This document shows, piece after piece, positions 25,491 through 38,054 of a stretch of 64,000 nucleotides of DNA. A model generated the notes under the pieces. It ran no database searches. It saw only the letters and a list, made by a program, of their open reading frames with translations, and was not told where the DNA came from. The stretch is from Marisa cornuarietis (taxonomy: Eukaryota > Mollusca > Gastropoda > Architaenioglossa > Ampullariidae): the NCBI GenBank assembly GCA_004794655.1, contig SMMW01000585.1, positions 10,477,501-10,541,500 on the forward strand. Reading direction: 5' to 3'. Position numbers and translations under genes: made by a program. The first letter of the stretch is position 1. The number at the start of each line of letters is the position of its first letter.

Positions 25491-25599
25491 AGGTCACAGT
25501 GCTCCTCTCCAGGTCACCGAACCCTCCGAAAAGGTCAAGAGGTCAAGACACACATCCCAGTTCCTCAGGTCACAGTGGCTGCCGAGGGACCGCAGGTCA
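25491..25599 (+). promoter_or_regulatory. Cluster of six AGGTCA half-sites including a DR2
   Basis: Exact AGGTCA hexamers start at 25491, 25511, 25532, 25540, 25567 and 25594, all on the plus strand. Those at 25532 and 25540 form a direct repeat with a two-base spacer. Several share the longer context AGGTCACAG, so the cluster could also be a decayed short tandem repeat. Any function is inference. Confidence 0.4.
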
Positions 25600-28500
25600 C
25601 AGCCCCCCCCCACCCCCCCGTTAGTCCCTGCACGCCTTCTACAAGTCGATCAGACCACGGACGTGTATAGGTGGACTGCTGTCTGTCTGCCGAGACCAAG
25701 GCTTAGCCTCTTATGAAGTTCTCCGTTGTTAGTCTCGGCGAGCCTTAACAATGAATGTGAATAAACCGGAAGCTATTTCGTAACCAGCCTCGTTCTATGA
25801 CTTCACTGAAAAAAAAAATCGTCTGCAAGCAGTCCAGTAATACAAGTCCGTGATCAGACGGCAGGCGAGATGCGCGAGAACACATTGCAGGCGCTCGTTG
25901 AATGCCTCCCGAAGGAACTTGTGTGCATGTGAAAGAGCCTGAAGAAAGGTCACGAACTTGGGGACTCGAATGGACAAAGTTTCTGTGATGCAAATAAAAC
26001 GCAAAAAGTGCGTTCTGCATGATTCACAGCTGAAATTAGGGATGACACCTGCTCATTCAGTCGCCGTCAAAAAGCTACAGTACTGCCCTCGGCAAATGCA
26101 AAAATAAATAAAATAAAAAAGAGTTGCTCGAAATATTTAAGGAAGCCGAGATTCGTTGACAAAGTTAAGCATTTTATATTCTTGTAACTTGATCTGCTTT
26201 TTAAGAAATTACGTAGTGATACACCTATGCACAACACTGTTAGAGTTTGAAATCGATGGGGGATAAATACTGAATTGTCTTAGGTCATAAAAACAAAATT
26301 ATAATACTGTACAGGATAATAAAACTTTTCACTGACCACTTTGTTCACAAAATCCAAGAAGGAATGAAGTTCTCCTTCTCTTCGCCTGAGCAAACTTGCT
26401 TGAATCCCTAAGATTCACGAGTGCTTTTGTGGTGTTTTAGCTTTCAATTTCTTTCACCTTCACCTCTGACACTAATGCTGGTAGGGGACGTCTGGAGAAT
26501 GTGGTGTAGGACTTTTTGCAACATCGAAATGTTTTGCACATATAAGTGTAAACATTCACCTTTTTGAAAGTGAACACCCCATCTCAGGGAGCTGGTCGCC
26601 ACACGCCTTAACCAAGTTTTTTGAACTTTAAATAATCAACTTTCGTTTAAAGCAAGCGTACGAAATCCACGCGAAATTACTCATTATCTCTCGAATCACT
26701 CTTACATGTTCCAAAGAAAAGTTTTATTTAAAAGCTCATGTTCCGAGCGGCAGCTTGCATTGGGGTAAACGGAAAGTCTGTTTCTCTCATGGTGGCGAAA
26801 GAAACTGTTGGGGAAAGTACAGAAGAAGTATGCTTTTTTCAGGATCCTTCATAAATTTCAACAGTGTTTGCGGTTCTTTTCGAAAGCGTTCTCAGTAATT
26901 AAGATTCAAAGGAATTCACAGTTGATTGCAGATCGGAGGAGACTAGTCGAATCCAGCTGGAAAATTCCAGATCCAACAGATAGGTAGCTTGGGAAAAACG
27001 TAAAAATGTGTGAGACGGCTAACAGGACAAATGTGGACCAATGCTCCATACTTTGTCTGTACAAGGTATCATCCAAACATTTTTCTTCGGCTCACAGAGC
27101 ACTAAAAACATAATCTACAGCATATGTACATATATGCACACGGACATATAAACATAACGCGCAAACATAAATACCAATTCAGGACATTCAATACACACGC
27201 ACACCTACACCCTCTCACACATACACACGAACCTCCTAAAAAGATGCCAGGTAATACAAGATAGACCTACTAGTCCTTGTGCCTTTTATTTAGGATGGTG
27301 ATGACTGCTGGCACGAAGGACCTCTGGTAGGCATTGTTTCGCGTACGTGGCACTTTGTACCGCCTGCCCGAGGGCAACAGTGGAAAGCTGGGATGGAGAG
27401 GGTGTGTTCAGTCTGAAGACATTTATCATTTATATGCCATCTTTCTGCTTGCAGGAAGGTACAAGTCAGAAAGTGGCAGCTGTGGTGTATCAATAATGTT
27501 ATTTGTCTGGTGAATGACTCATGGCCAGCCAGGCCTGACGTGAGTGGGGGTGGGATGCTGTACTCGGGCCCGCGACTGTGAAGGGGGCCCGGCCTTTGTC
27601 AATCGAATTGTAAGCATATTATTATGAACTGGGTAAATAATTTATGATTACAATTACAAGAGGCCCCGAGTGGTCGTCTGCCCCGGACCCCCTGCTGGAC
27701 CTCGGCGGCCCTGTGGCCACCCTGACTTGTCTTTGACGAGGAGGTGACCATAATATTAAATATGAGAATGCTCTCAACATGGGACCTGTAAACCAGTTAT
27801 TCTCAACTTCTATTTACACATGTACCAAGAAACTCTACAGAGAGAGAGAGAGAGAAAAGAAAGTAAAGCATTGTGCATGAGGGTGGCATCGGTAAGTTAA
27901 AAAGTTGCTGGAAGGAACCAGAAAAAACAGCGTGTTCTAGTAGGTTAACCTGAATGCACATAGCAGAGATGTGAACATCCTGATTGCTGTGGACGTTAAA
28001 AACGGCGTACTGACCCAAATCCAGGAGCCGGGTTAGGATGCAGGAAGGTGTCGGGGTTGGGGAGGGATTGAGCCAGTGCGACAAATGTTCATGGGTCAAT
28101 ATACACTGAACACAAGGACAGCTCAGGCCTGCAAAACAGAAAACCTGTCAACACGTTTTGCTCAAACGTCTGCGTCCTTGACGCGTGCAGATGGAGTCGG
28201 GGGGGGGGGAGGAAGGGTGCAGTCAGCACAGCATGGAGTGTTTGATGTGGCGAGCCAAACCACACAAGCCTGCTGCCTAGAAACATGGGCGGAAACAAAT
28301 ACAAAAGCTAAATCCTGATCCAGACCAGAAAAAGACCCTCCCCCCTCCCCACACAAAAAAATCAAGCTGGAGCAACATCTGCAATGGTCTTCCTTCGAAA
28401 CAAGGGCTCGTTGTTGCATGCCTGACCTTACCTGACATTTGACATTTCGTGAGGCATGGCCTCGTAACGAGACACACAACTGATCTGTAATTACTGATTG

Positions 28501-30693
28501 TTGATTTCTCTCTCTTCCCATCTTGGTCATTCCAGCCGCATACTATATATATCTGTGATAATGGGATTTCTATAAACAGTCTTGTTACATCTCTTATTAC
28601 TTCACCTTACAACAGTAGGAAGCCTATACATATAGCTAAGCCAGCTGTAAGTTAATTTTAAGGAAATCAGCGTAAGAGAGAAGGCTCAGGAAGAAAAAAA
28701 AAACCAGCTACGAAAACAGCATAAATCTTAAACAGCCATAACGCTCGACTTTAAATAACAACACAAATGATCGTCTCACTATCCAGCTTGATGACATGAA
28801 GGTAACTTGAGGCCAACATAAAAGGAAAATGATAGCATTTACAGGCGTGTTATGTAATCTTTCTCAAACATGGGTTATTTCAAGGTCGTCGGGTGCATGA
28901 ATAGCCACATCTTGTGTTTTGAGAGAAGGGATACAGCCAGCAGTAACAACAGAAGAGGCAACGTTTTCCTAATGTTGGGAGATGCCCAGTCTGTTTTCGA
29001 TTGTACATTTAAATGCATTTTTTTAAAATTTGGAAATAATTATTTTTAAAAAATTCTCGGAAAGAAAGTGTATATATACCTCTACAGTAGACACATTTGC
29101 TCGCGCACACACCACATACTTTTCGCTCGTTAGCCATGTGACCTTGGACTACCAATTAGGAGAAGTGACGAGAGTGAAACAAAGAAAGAGAGAAAAAACG
29201 AAAGAATTAATGCCTTTATCTAACAGGCCGTCTTCACTATTTCATCATACAGATTATAGTATATATCAGCATACAATCAAAATCAGTTACACAGCATCGT
29301 TACGTAACTATACGGCCTTCGTTCATATTTATTAACTTAGCGGGGCGTCTACAAAATTTCATGGGTATATATTTCTCACGAAAATCAGCATATCATGGAC
29401 AGATGAAAATGAAGTTCTATTTCTTCTGTATCTATCCAAAATGGACAATTATTATCTGATGTTAACGTTCATTGTGTGTGTCTTAAGGCATGAACCTTTA
29501 TTGGAAAGACATCTAGTCTAAATTTAATTCACGCCTTAATTAAAATTCTGGCATTTCTTATATTATTATATTATTAATGGTTTCCTCAAACTACCTAAGC
29601 GATTCGGATCTCCAACATTTTGGTTCTGCTAAACGTGTCTTAAGCCATATCGAAACACTAGACAGCAGACCAATGTAATATTTCACCATTAGAGAGAAGA
29701 ATAACCGTAAGCTAGCAATAGAAAGGTGGCAATAGACATGCAGAAATGAAGGTACAGGAACTACTAGGAGACTAATAGAAGACCAGCCTAGTAATACTCT
29801 GCTTTTCTCCAAATCAAATAGGTCCTATCCATCCAAAATTTCGATCTTCAGCTAAGGATATGCTGCTATAATCATTTAAGACAACATGGTATAAAGTAAC
29901 ATTGATGTAGGTAGGTTTTGTACTATTTGACAAGCGACTTTGAACCACAATTTACTTTGAGTAATACTCCAACATAGTGTGAAAGGTCATCATTGTTAAG
30001 CTTTTTTATGAATTAAGAAGCAGAACGAGAAATGAAATGAGTAAAAAAAATTTGTAAAGCCCAACTTTTATTTGAAATGTCCCAAAAAAGGTAAAATAAT
30101 TTGTTCCTTAGGTCTCGGGATTTTCTTTAATACATGCAATTTAAAATATAAAACTGTGAGGGACACTCTTACAAATACTTTGTAATTAACTTAAATATAA
30201 TAAAATCCCGAAGCATAAGGAAAAAATTATTTTACACTTTTTAGAGCATTTCAAATAAAAGTATGTTTAAAATTTTTTTATACTTATTTTAGATTTTTAC
30301 TCATTTTGAATTTTGTTATCGATTTGTTTGTACTTTGTGAATATATTCCTTTCTTTAATTTTATAGGAACTATATACGAATATAAATATTAACTATTTAA
30401 ATGATGATACTAAATCTGTCATCATTCTAATTCTTAATATAGCCTTCTTCGTAAGCTACCAAACTAATGGTTTGGTGCATAAATTACACCACTGAAGGGT
30501 AAGATAAGCACTTGAAAGTAATGAGTCTCATGACTTACATATTTTACGATTTACTTTCTTTGAGAATCCTGCTCTTTGCATTGTTTTCGGCCCATTGATA
30601 CAATGTACCCATACAAATCTGTGTCCGTATTTTCAATTTCTTTTAACCAACACAAACCGAGCGACGGGTTGGATGATTTATAAAGATGGATTT
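25600..30693. other. Intergenic, no gene seen
   Basis: AT-rich, apart from the GC-rich possible MITE at 27.6 kb. The stretch 27290-27470 (CTGGTAGGCATTGTTTCGCG, CGCCTGCCCGAGGGCAACAG) may be the antisense tail of a LINE, but is too short to call. Confidence 0.4.
27560..27715. mobile_element. Possible decayed hAT-like non-autonomous element
   Basis: On the minus strand the block begins ACAGGGCCGCCGAGG and GGGTCCGGGGC, with GGGCCCG-type sequence at the other end (27571-27593) and an AT-rich centre. GC-rich ends that include a CAGGGCCGCC terminus around an AT core fit a worn MITE. No target duplication could be defined. Confidence 0.3.
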
Positions 30694-30950
30694 TACTAAT
30701 TCGGCTTGTAAGTTTTTATACGAAGCATTTTGTCAAGAGCTGCGATGGCACGGCTTCTTTCCTGTGAGCTTTGTGAGATCTAATTCCTCCATCATAAGAC
30801 CTTCTGGAGACCTTACTCTACTAACTGGTACATACGCGAAGACCTTCGATCTTAAATTTATCACAGTATGATCGACGGTACTTCCTTGCATTTTGTGAAA
30901 TGTGCAAACAAAATTAACAAATAAAAAAATGTTACTACTTGTGGATTGTT
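30694..30950 (-). pseudogene. Helitron/Pif1-family helicase fragment
   Basis: Translating the minus strand from about 30950 to 30735 gives FVNFVCTFHKMQGSTVDH, then VINLRSKVFAYVPVSRVRS and PEGLMMEELDLTKLTGKKPC. HKMQGST and YVPVSRVRS correspond to the last conserved superfamily 1 motifs (usually H-K-x-Q-G and Y-V-A-L-S-R-V), as in Helitron-encoded and cellular Pif1-like helicases. An in-frame TGA follows at about 30732, and no start or earlier motif is intact. It is most likely the tail of a dead Helitron. Confidence 0.72.
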
Positions 30951-31077
30951 GGAAGGGATTTAATATTGCCTTGCCACCGGAAATGAGTAACTGGCAAAAA
31001 TTTCAGACCTCTAGCATGATGGGAATTGGGTGAAAAATTGGTTAAAAAATTCCAACCAGACAGTGAGATAAATAAAA

Positions 31078-31086
31078 GAGAGAGAG

Positions 31087-31134
<48 letters not shown>
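31078..31134. repeat. (GA)n(TG)22 microsatellite
   Basis: A GA tract runs directly into 22 uninterrupted TG units, the longest dinucleotide array in the window. Open frames across it are artefacts. Confidence 0.95.
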
Positions 31135-31137
<3 letters not shown>

Positions 31138-31248
31138 AGTTACTTTTTAAAAGTGATTTAGAATTTTTCAGTTTAGATTGAAACATAGCCTCTTATTCGA
31201 GAAGTATTCTTATTCTCTAAACGAGGAGACTGGAAAGAAGGGCCGTAC

Positions 31249-31396
31249 GCCTGTCACCAGTACAGTGAGGGTTGGTTGTCCTGAGTTCAGCTCTCGTCTC
31301 GGGCACGCTGTTCTTTCTCAGCATGTCACATCTGTTTACAGGGGTGACTGCTTTGCCGTGATATAGCCTTAGTTACTGGCTCGGCGTAAGACACCA
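31249..31396 (+). repeat. Dispersed repeat ending in a GATATAGCCT motif
   Basis: The 3' part, GTGATATAGCCTTAGTTACT then GGCTCGGCGTAAGACACCA, matches the shorter copy at 61.9 kb (GTGATACAGCCTCAGTTGCT then GACCTAGCATAAAATACC). The upstream part, GAGTTCAGCTCTCGTCTCG, resembles a B-box-bearing SINE body. I regard it as an interspersed SINE-type repeat. Confidence 0.5.
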
Positions 31397-34300
31397 GTCC
31401 CCCCACCCACACACACAGACTGGAAAGAGGTTTAAATGACAGATTGTCTTGGCTGTTCCAATGGATGGCGGTCGTGCAATGTAAACTTACAGCAGTACAT
31501 TTTGAAAATTGCTGATTTTTGTTGTTTTTTATTTCTGTTTTTGCCCATGTACACTTCACAATGGAATGTTTAGCGTGTTCTACTTTTCTAGTTGGAAGTG
31601 ACGTGAAGTGCAGAATCATATGCGTGATTACAAAGGAAAGGAAATCGTCCTTCACAGGAGAGAACCATCGTGCCTCTTCTATCGGCATGTTTGGAAATGA
31701 TTTTGGACAGCCCGAACGCAATTTGTCAATCATAATAACTCAACGTCAAGTCAAATGAAGGGAGAGAAAAGGTCAAGTGTTTTCAGGACTGTACGCGATA
31801 ATCTAGGATCAACAACAGAACTAATAAACTTACGGTGTTATCTCTCTCTGCGACCATCTTGACAGAAATTAAGTTAATACTTGTACGGATCCGCCAAGTG
31901 GGTATGACCTAACTGTCAATCTGATGTTTAAAAAAACAACGAGTTCTGAAAAACGTGTATTGCTAAAGGACATTAATGCAGTTGAAGGCAGCTTTGAGAC
32001 ATCGAAAGAAGGGCCCAAAAAGTACAGAAAGGTAATGTAGGGGAGGGATAATAGTAGCATAGAAATTGTTGTATGCATTTTCCAGTTGGGTGACTGGGGA
32101 GGAGGAGGGTGGAAGTGTTTTGACGGGAGTGAGACTTTTTCGCCCCGCGTTTGAACAGAAGGACGACGAGAACAAACTGCAGGGTTGTTTCTGCCTGTCA
32201 TCGTGGCGGTCACTGTGGCCGTAACGCGTGATTTCAATCTTGGTGTATCACACGGCTTGTTTAGAGGTCGAGAAGTGTGCACACTCTTTTCCAATGATTG
32301 GGTAAAGCTCAGGGAAAGATTCTATTTCCTCAAAACCCTCCACCCTTCCGTTCTCAAGATTTACGCCTACAACCATCATCATAGACAGAAAGAGGTCAAC
32401 AACAAAGACGTCAGGATTGCACATGAATACTTTAATGTTGCAAAGTCCTCGGCCAGTGAAAGAATGATGACCATGTTAGTTGGGTGAACTGCCTACAGAA
32501 GTGACATCACGATTTTGACTTTTTCTGGGAATGGTGATGTTTGCAGGTGTGTATCTCGAGGAGAATAGAAAAGGTGGTGGTGGTGGTGGTGGTAGTGGTG
32601 GTTAATCATCCACATTTCAGAAAATATCTTGCACCGAGCTTTACCCAGGATTTATAAACAATTGGGCCACACTAGACCTTTAAGTTTTTTCTTAATCGGA
32701 CAAAAGTAGACGAATGTTTGACAATCTTTGCCCCAGTTTTACGTCATGTTATGTCCTAACAACTTAGCCAGATAAGAGACCTTCGCAATGTTCTCTTTTT
32801 CCATGAAATGTGAAGACGTTATAGTTGCTGTAAACATTAATGGCCATAAGCTATATTTTTGACCTTAGGTTAGGAAAACGACCGCATTGACATTTTGAGA
32901 GGGGGGCTTAGGGGGAGGAATGAGTCGTGTTCAATTTTACAATCAGTAGTCGTAGCAGTCGCCGGCGATACTCCATGTCCAGACTAGAAAGTGTGGTTCG
33001 AAAATACCCAGTCCATTTTGGGTACACGCTTCAATTCAGTGTCCTCCGAAGACCCTTTCCCAACACTCGCAGTTATCGCGTTTATCGGTGAAGGTAGGCT
33101 GATCTACATTGTCCTCTGCTGGTAAGGTCTCAGTGAGCTAAATTTATGTTCGCCTAAAGTCATGGACACCGAGTGAAAAGTGCACGGCAGACTTTCTGAA
33201 GAGGGTATTAAGTGAGTACAGTGCATGCTTTCTCCACGTGAGACCGAGGTTCACTGAAGGCCTCCGGATTATCTCCTCGCTTATCGTCTTGTGCGTCATT
33301 GATTGCAGTTTACTTCTCAAGTTTTTCATTTAGACTTATGCGTGTGCATGTGTCGCCGCATGGTTGCATATGTATATGTGTGCGCAGCGCATGCGTATGT
33401 ACGTGTGCAGGTGCGCGCTAGACTAAGCGGTCTTTGGGAAACTGCTAAAAACAGGTTTATCAAAGATCCCTTTTTGTTAAGAAATTACGGCTTTTTCTGC
33501 ACAGCTGTTGTCAGTGAATTCTTGAAAAAAAGGTCCTTGAAAATTTTCTTCCATCTTATCAGCAGATGCTTCGTCTAACATTTTTATCGCGGAGAAAAAA
33601 TATTTCTTTCAAATTAACTTTTATTAGATATTTAATAGTTTTGAAATTTAATAGCAGTTTTGATATTTAATAGTAGTTTTGCCTTATTAGAACTAGATGC
33701 TCTAACAACAAAGATATTAGTGGGAGTACATTGTGGAGTGATCTCTATTTTTTTATCATAATCTGCGGGTTTTAATGAACTACTGAAGGTCTTTGACTTA
33801 TTTTATCTGAAGTCTAAGAATGAAACAATGAAGGAGTTGTTTGTACTTTTATTTACTAAAAGAAAACCAAAAAATCACGAAAAAATATAACTGACGTTCT
33901 TGTCTTTCTGTGTGGGATATCAAATTTTCTGATTGAAATTAACTGCGTTCGTATTAGTTGACAAAAAAGCATGTCTGAACTTTGGCGTACTATACATTCT
34001 AAGATAATCATCGGCATTATTTCCATAACCCTTTTTCAATCTTTTAACGTACTTATGCTGAAGTGAATAGAACAGACCTTACCCTAGCTTTTGGAGGTTA
34101 ATTTTTAAAAGTGCCACAAATCTTTAAAGATAAAACTTGTTTGTGTTCATAAAGTGACGGGTGCATAAATGGCCGAGAAGTATTCGGACATTGATAAAAG
34201 CCTTAACGAAATGAACAAAAGGGAAATGAGACTGATAGACTGAGTGCGTGAGAAAAAGAACGAGAGACAGAGAAGAAAAAGGAAATGAAATAGAAGAAAA

Positions 34301-36159
34301 AAGGCAGAAGTTGGGGGTGTTTCCTGGCTACTTCTGTTTCCCTTCTACCTTGCACAAGATGGAAGCACATTAAATTAACCAACTAACCAACAGTAAACAT
34401 ACATACACACGCACTGGCATGCATGCATACACACTCGCATGCCTGCACAATCTAGAACCGAACTCGTCCGCGTAACTGAATCCACAGAAGACTCCATTGA
34501 TCCCCTTACAGAAGGACGTGAGCATGAGCTGGCGAATAGCTCACCAACAGCGAAGAACGTGGGACAAAAAAAAATAAAAAAAAATGAGAAAGTGCCGTCG
34601 TTTGAGGTCGGGTGGTGCCACGTAGGAATATGAGGAACAGAGTCCAGACGGGGAAAGATCGAATATCGATCTCTGTTCCCTATTGACCAGAAACAGGAAC
34701 AAAGTGAGGCCTCATTATCAACTGTTTGTGAAGGGGCTAGGGACTCAGAGTTCTTTAGAGCTCTCCTCCGCAAATGGATCCAACCCTTCTAAAGCCCTCA
34801 TCTTTTTCTTTCATATAGACGCCGTCGCGCTTGTATGCGCGGCATCGCAGGAATGATTGTGCTTCCAGCAGTTGTAAAGATGTCGGTGGTGTACTTCCAG
34901 GTTTTAGTCCATAGAGTGTTTCAGCAGTACCAGCTGCGTTCTTGACAACTGATGTTGACAACTGATTTCTGCAGATGTTGACGGAACTTGTTGTGTTGCT
35001 TTGGTGGTTTTTTCTCTCTCTGATTGTTAATGGGTGTGCGTGCATGAGTGAATGTGTATGTTAGTATTTCTTTCTCTGCTCATGTGTGTGCTTCTGTGGG
35101 CGGGCGCATGTGTCTGTGTATGTGTGCTCGCGCGTGCGTATATATATATATGTGTGTATGCATGTTTGTGCCTGCTTCTCTGAGTGTGAATGAGCATGTG
35201 TGTTTGTAGGAGGTGGCGGTGGGATGAACTAAGGGTTTGGTAACATTTGATGATCTTTAAGACGATTAAGTACACCTGGCGAACTGGGACGTATTGCACA
35301 CCCGACTGGAGCAAAAACAGCTGCAAGAACTGCTGAACAAATGGCCTGCATAAGACTCTGGTCTAGACTTTCTCCCAGCGACCCCTACCCACATTCCCTG
35401 CGTTTGTGACGTCACACGACAGCCGTTATTAGCCTGCTTTATATTTCAACGCTATATTGACGACCCTGTGCCCTGCTACCTTACTGTTATTATGATCCAT
35501 ATATATGGATTTGATTTAAGCGCTTCCTTTCTGCCTTGAATGAATGGAAAGGGATTTAAAAATAATCCTTGTGGTGGTGGTGATGATAATAATAATAATA
35601 AAAGCAGACTGTGACGGCGCCAGTACATGCTGGCTGTAGCAATGAAGGGCTAATTAACTGCTAGACTGACAGGCGAAGGGGCTCTTCGGCAACAGAAGGG
35701 ATAAAAGACGAGCCTCGAATCAACACATCTACTGCCGAGCAGCCATGACAAGTTATGCAATGAAAGAGTGCATACTGGTGCGCAACCACTTGCCCCTATT
35801 TGTACACACGTGGGGAAAATATAAAGCGAAAGAGGGAAGATGACGGAGATTAAGGGGGTGGGTGGGGTGTGGAGGGTAATCACACAGTCATCTCCTCTGT
35901 TTTAATGTGTGTTCCCCTGCAGCTGTTCTGTTCGAAACCGACACCGACGACCGAGTGGTGAGGCACGTAACACGACCCACCGTCCGACAAGACAGTCAAC
36001 CCCATCATCTGGTACCTCCGTCTCTCTCTCTCTCTCTCACCACTACCCTCCCCCACCTCCCGGCGACGATTGAAGCACGAAATTATATATATATAGTAAT
36101 ATAACTCCGTGATTGAAATCATTGTGGGTTGTAACAGGCAGCGCGATACGACAGTCGGT
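31397..36159. other. Intergenic, no gene seen
   Basis: Contains the GGT repeat at 32.6 kb, GT/AT-rich stretches at 33.3 and 35.0-35.2 kb, and no recognisable coding sequence. A frame at 32185-32487 starts with a hydrophobic stretch but matches nothing I know. Confidence 0.4.
32573..32602. repeat. (GGT)n microsatellite
   Basis: About ten GGT units with one TAG interruption. Confidence 0.85.
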
Positions 36160-36431
36160 AGACGTGACCTGTAATGTTACGTCAGAGGGTAATTGGGTCA
36201 GAGTAGTGGACAATAAACATGTAGGACTTACGAGTGGGAGGGATGAGGGTTGGGGAGACATCGCATCTGGTGTAGAATGTCCAGGGCGTCGTGACTCCGT
36301 GACGTGGCAGTCACAGCGCCGACGCTTCATTGTTAGAAGCGTGAGAACGCGCACGCGTGCTGACGTCATTGTGTTCGCTGACGGCTAAAGCTTTGATCGT
36401 GGAGTCTGACCGAGTACCGGATGGATGCGAG
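36160..36431 (+). promoter_or_regulatory. CpG-rich segment with perfect CRE and possible first exon
   Basis: Local CpG density is clearly above the surrounding AT-rich DNA. A full palindromic CRE, TGACGTCA, is at 36361-36368. An ATG at 36421 is followed 11 bases later by a consensus donor (GCGAG/GTAAGA), giving a possible very short coding start or a UTR exon. The downstream exon is not identified. Confidence 0.3.
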
Positions 36432-36724
36432 GTAAGATATTCGCACACACAGATTAAACCATTTATGCCGAAGGTTGAAATTTTTGAATTCGTAAATCAA
36501 CTTTATGTATGCGATCTACAGATATACAAGGAAGAAGAGTTTGAAGAGAACATTTTTTTGCTCCAGTAATGGAACGTGAGGCATAGATTGGTTAGAACGA
36601 ACATCTGGTTAAATATACCAGCAATCATTTTATTTCTTTATCTCTTTTCACAAAGATTTTGCTTTATGTGCATGAATTTCGGGCGTACCACGAAATATAA
36701 TGAAAACATAATGCTTCGCATGGA

Positions 36725-36757
<33 letters not shown>

Positions 36758-38054
36758 ATGCGTAAGGAAAGCAAGTATATCCGCACAGACAAAGGAAAAG
36801 ACAATGACGGAAATACACATTTATCTGCACCCAGCAACACACACAACGAGAGACATCACGTTGTAGCAGTTAAGGCGGGTTTCCTCTAGTCTTCAACCCT
36901 GATTGATCTAGATAACAATATAGTCGTCGTTCAAATAATAATATGAATTATAGTCCTCGCGACCACTATAACTCGATAACTGTACGGGAAAACAAGCTAG
37001 AGAATCAATCCCTAAGCACAGAATAAACAACGGTGCACGTTACTCGCCGATTTAACTTCTGTATGGTACTCGGCCTCTTTCTTTCTTTCTTTGTCTTTTC
37101 TCTTCTTTCTTTATCTCTCGATCACGCGCGCACTTCTGTAAGTATTTGCTCTAAATGCTGTTGTGTTTTCTGAAGTCTTTATGCAAAGAATAATTAAATA
37201 ATCGAATTTACGGGAGGGAGTAGTTCGCAAAGCAAGACACTGTATTTCTTTGTCTGTCCTGGCAGTAGCTTTTTTGTTTTGAAACGACAAGTGTGCACAA
37301 TACGTTCATCTGTATGTGCAACTCGCCTAAAAAGGCTTCGACTAAAATCTTTAGCGAGGTTTCATGGCCTTTTCATGCACTTTGTCTAGGAAATCATTGC
37401 CTACACATGTTTTTTTTAATATTTGACATTGGCACTGGACTTCAGCTACTGTTATTTTTAATATCATATATTGTGTGTTGTTGCTCAAGTTAAAATTATT
37501 AGGGAGTTATATGAAGCACTGTAACAAAGACTGCCTTGTAAATGTAACATTATTTTCTTCAACTTTTAGGACTACAAGAAGAAACATTTTAGGAAGAACT
37601 TATTCTGCCTTTATTCTGAAATAATACGCATTTATTTTCTTTAAAGTGTAAGAAAGTTTTGTTTTTGTAAAGTTGTAAGCTTATTTTATGTGTAAGAAAG
37701 ATTGTTAAAAAATGCGACTTTTCGCGTAATTGTAAGACAGATTACGTAGAGTGGAGTTATAGGATAAGTTCTCGTGACATTCTAGGAAGACAGATGTGGT
37801 ATGCATGTTAAACGATATCCGTTATCAGGGATTGACTGGCATTGTCATTACAAGTGTAATGTGCTTCATTCGTTGTCACCGCATACCCAAGAATAGAACC
37901 AGACTGGCTGGCTGTGCGCGCTTATAGAAGATTTATAGAGCTATAAATGGTCGAGATCTTGTCTCCTGTTTACCCAAGCGATGTTTCTGAATAAATATAA
38001 ACCCACAAGTTCCCGTTACTTTCATTAAGAGCCTTTTTATGTACCCCCCAGTCG
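36432..38054. other. Intergenic, or intron of the 36.4-kb candidate
   Basis: AT-rich with a CG/CA microsatellite and a CTTT-rich tract at 37077-37120. No exon recognised. Confidence 0.4.
36726..36758. repeat. (CG)4(CA)12 microsatellite
   Basis: Alternating purine-pyrimidine GCGCGCGC then CACACA, a possible Z-DNA-forming tract, 300 bases after the CRE-bearing CpG-rich segment. Confidence 0.9.

Noticed and set aside
36576..36866. Open frames around the CA repeat
   Set aside because: Several overlapping frames on both strands arise from the CG/CA microsatellite.
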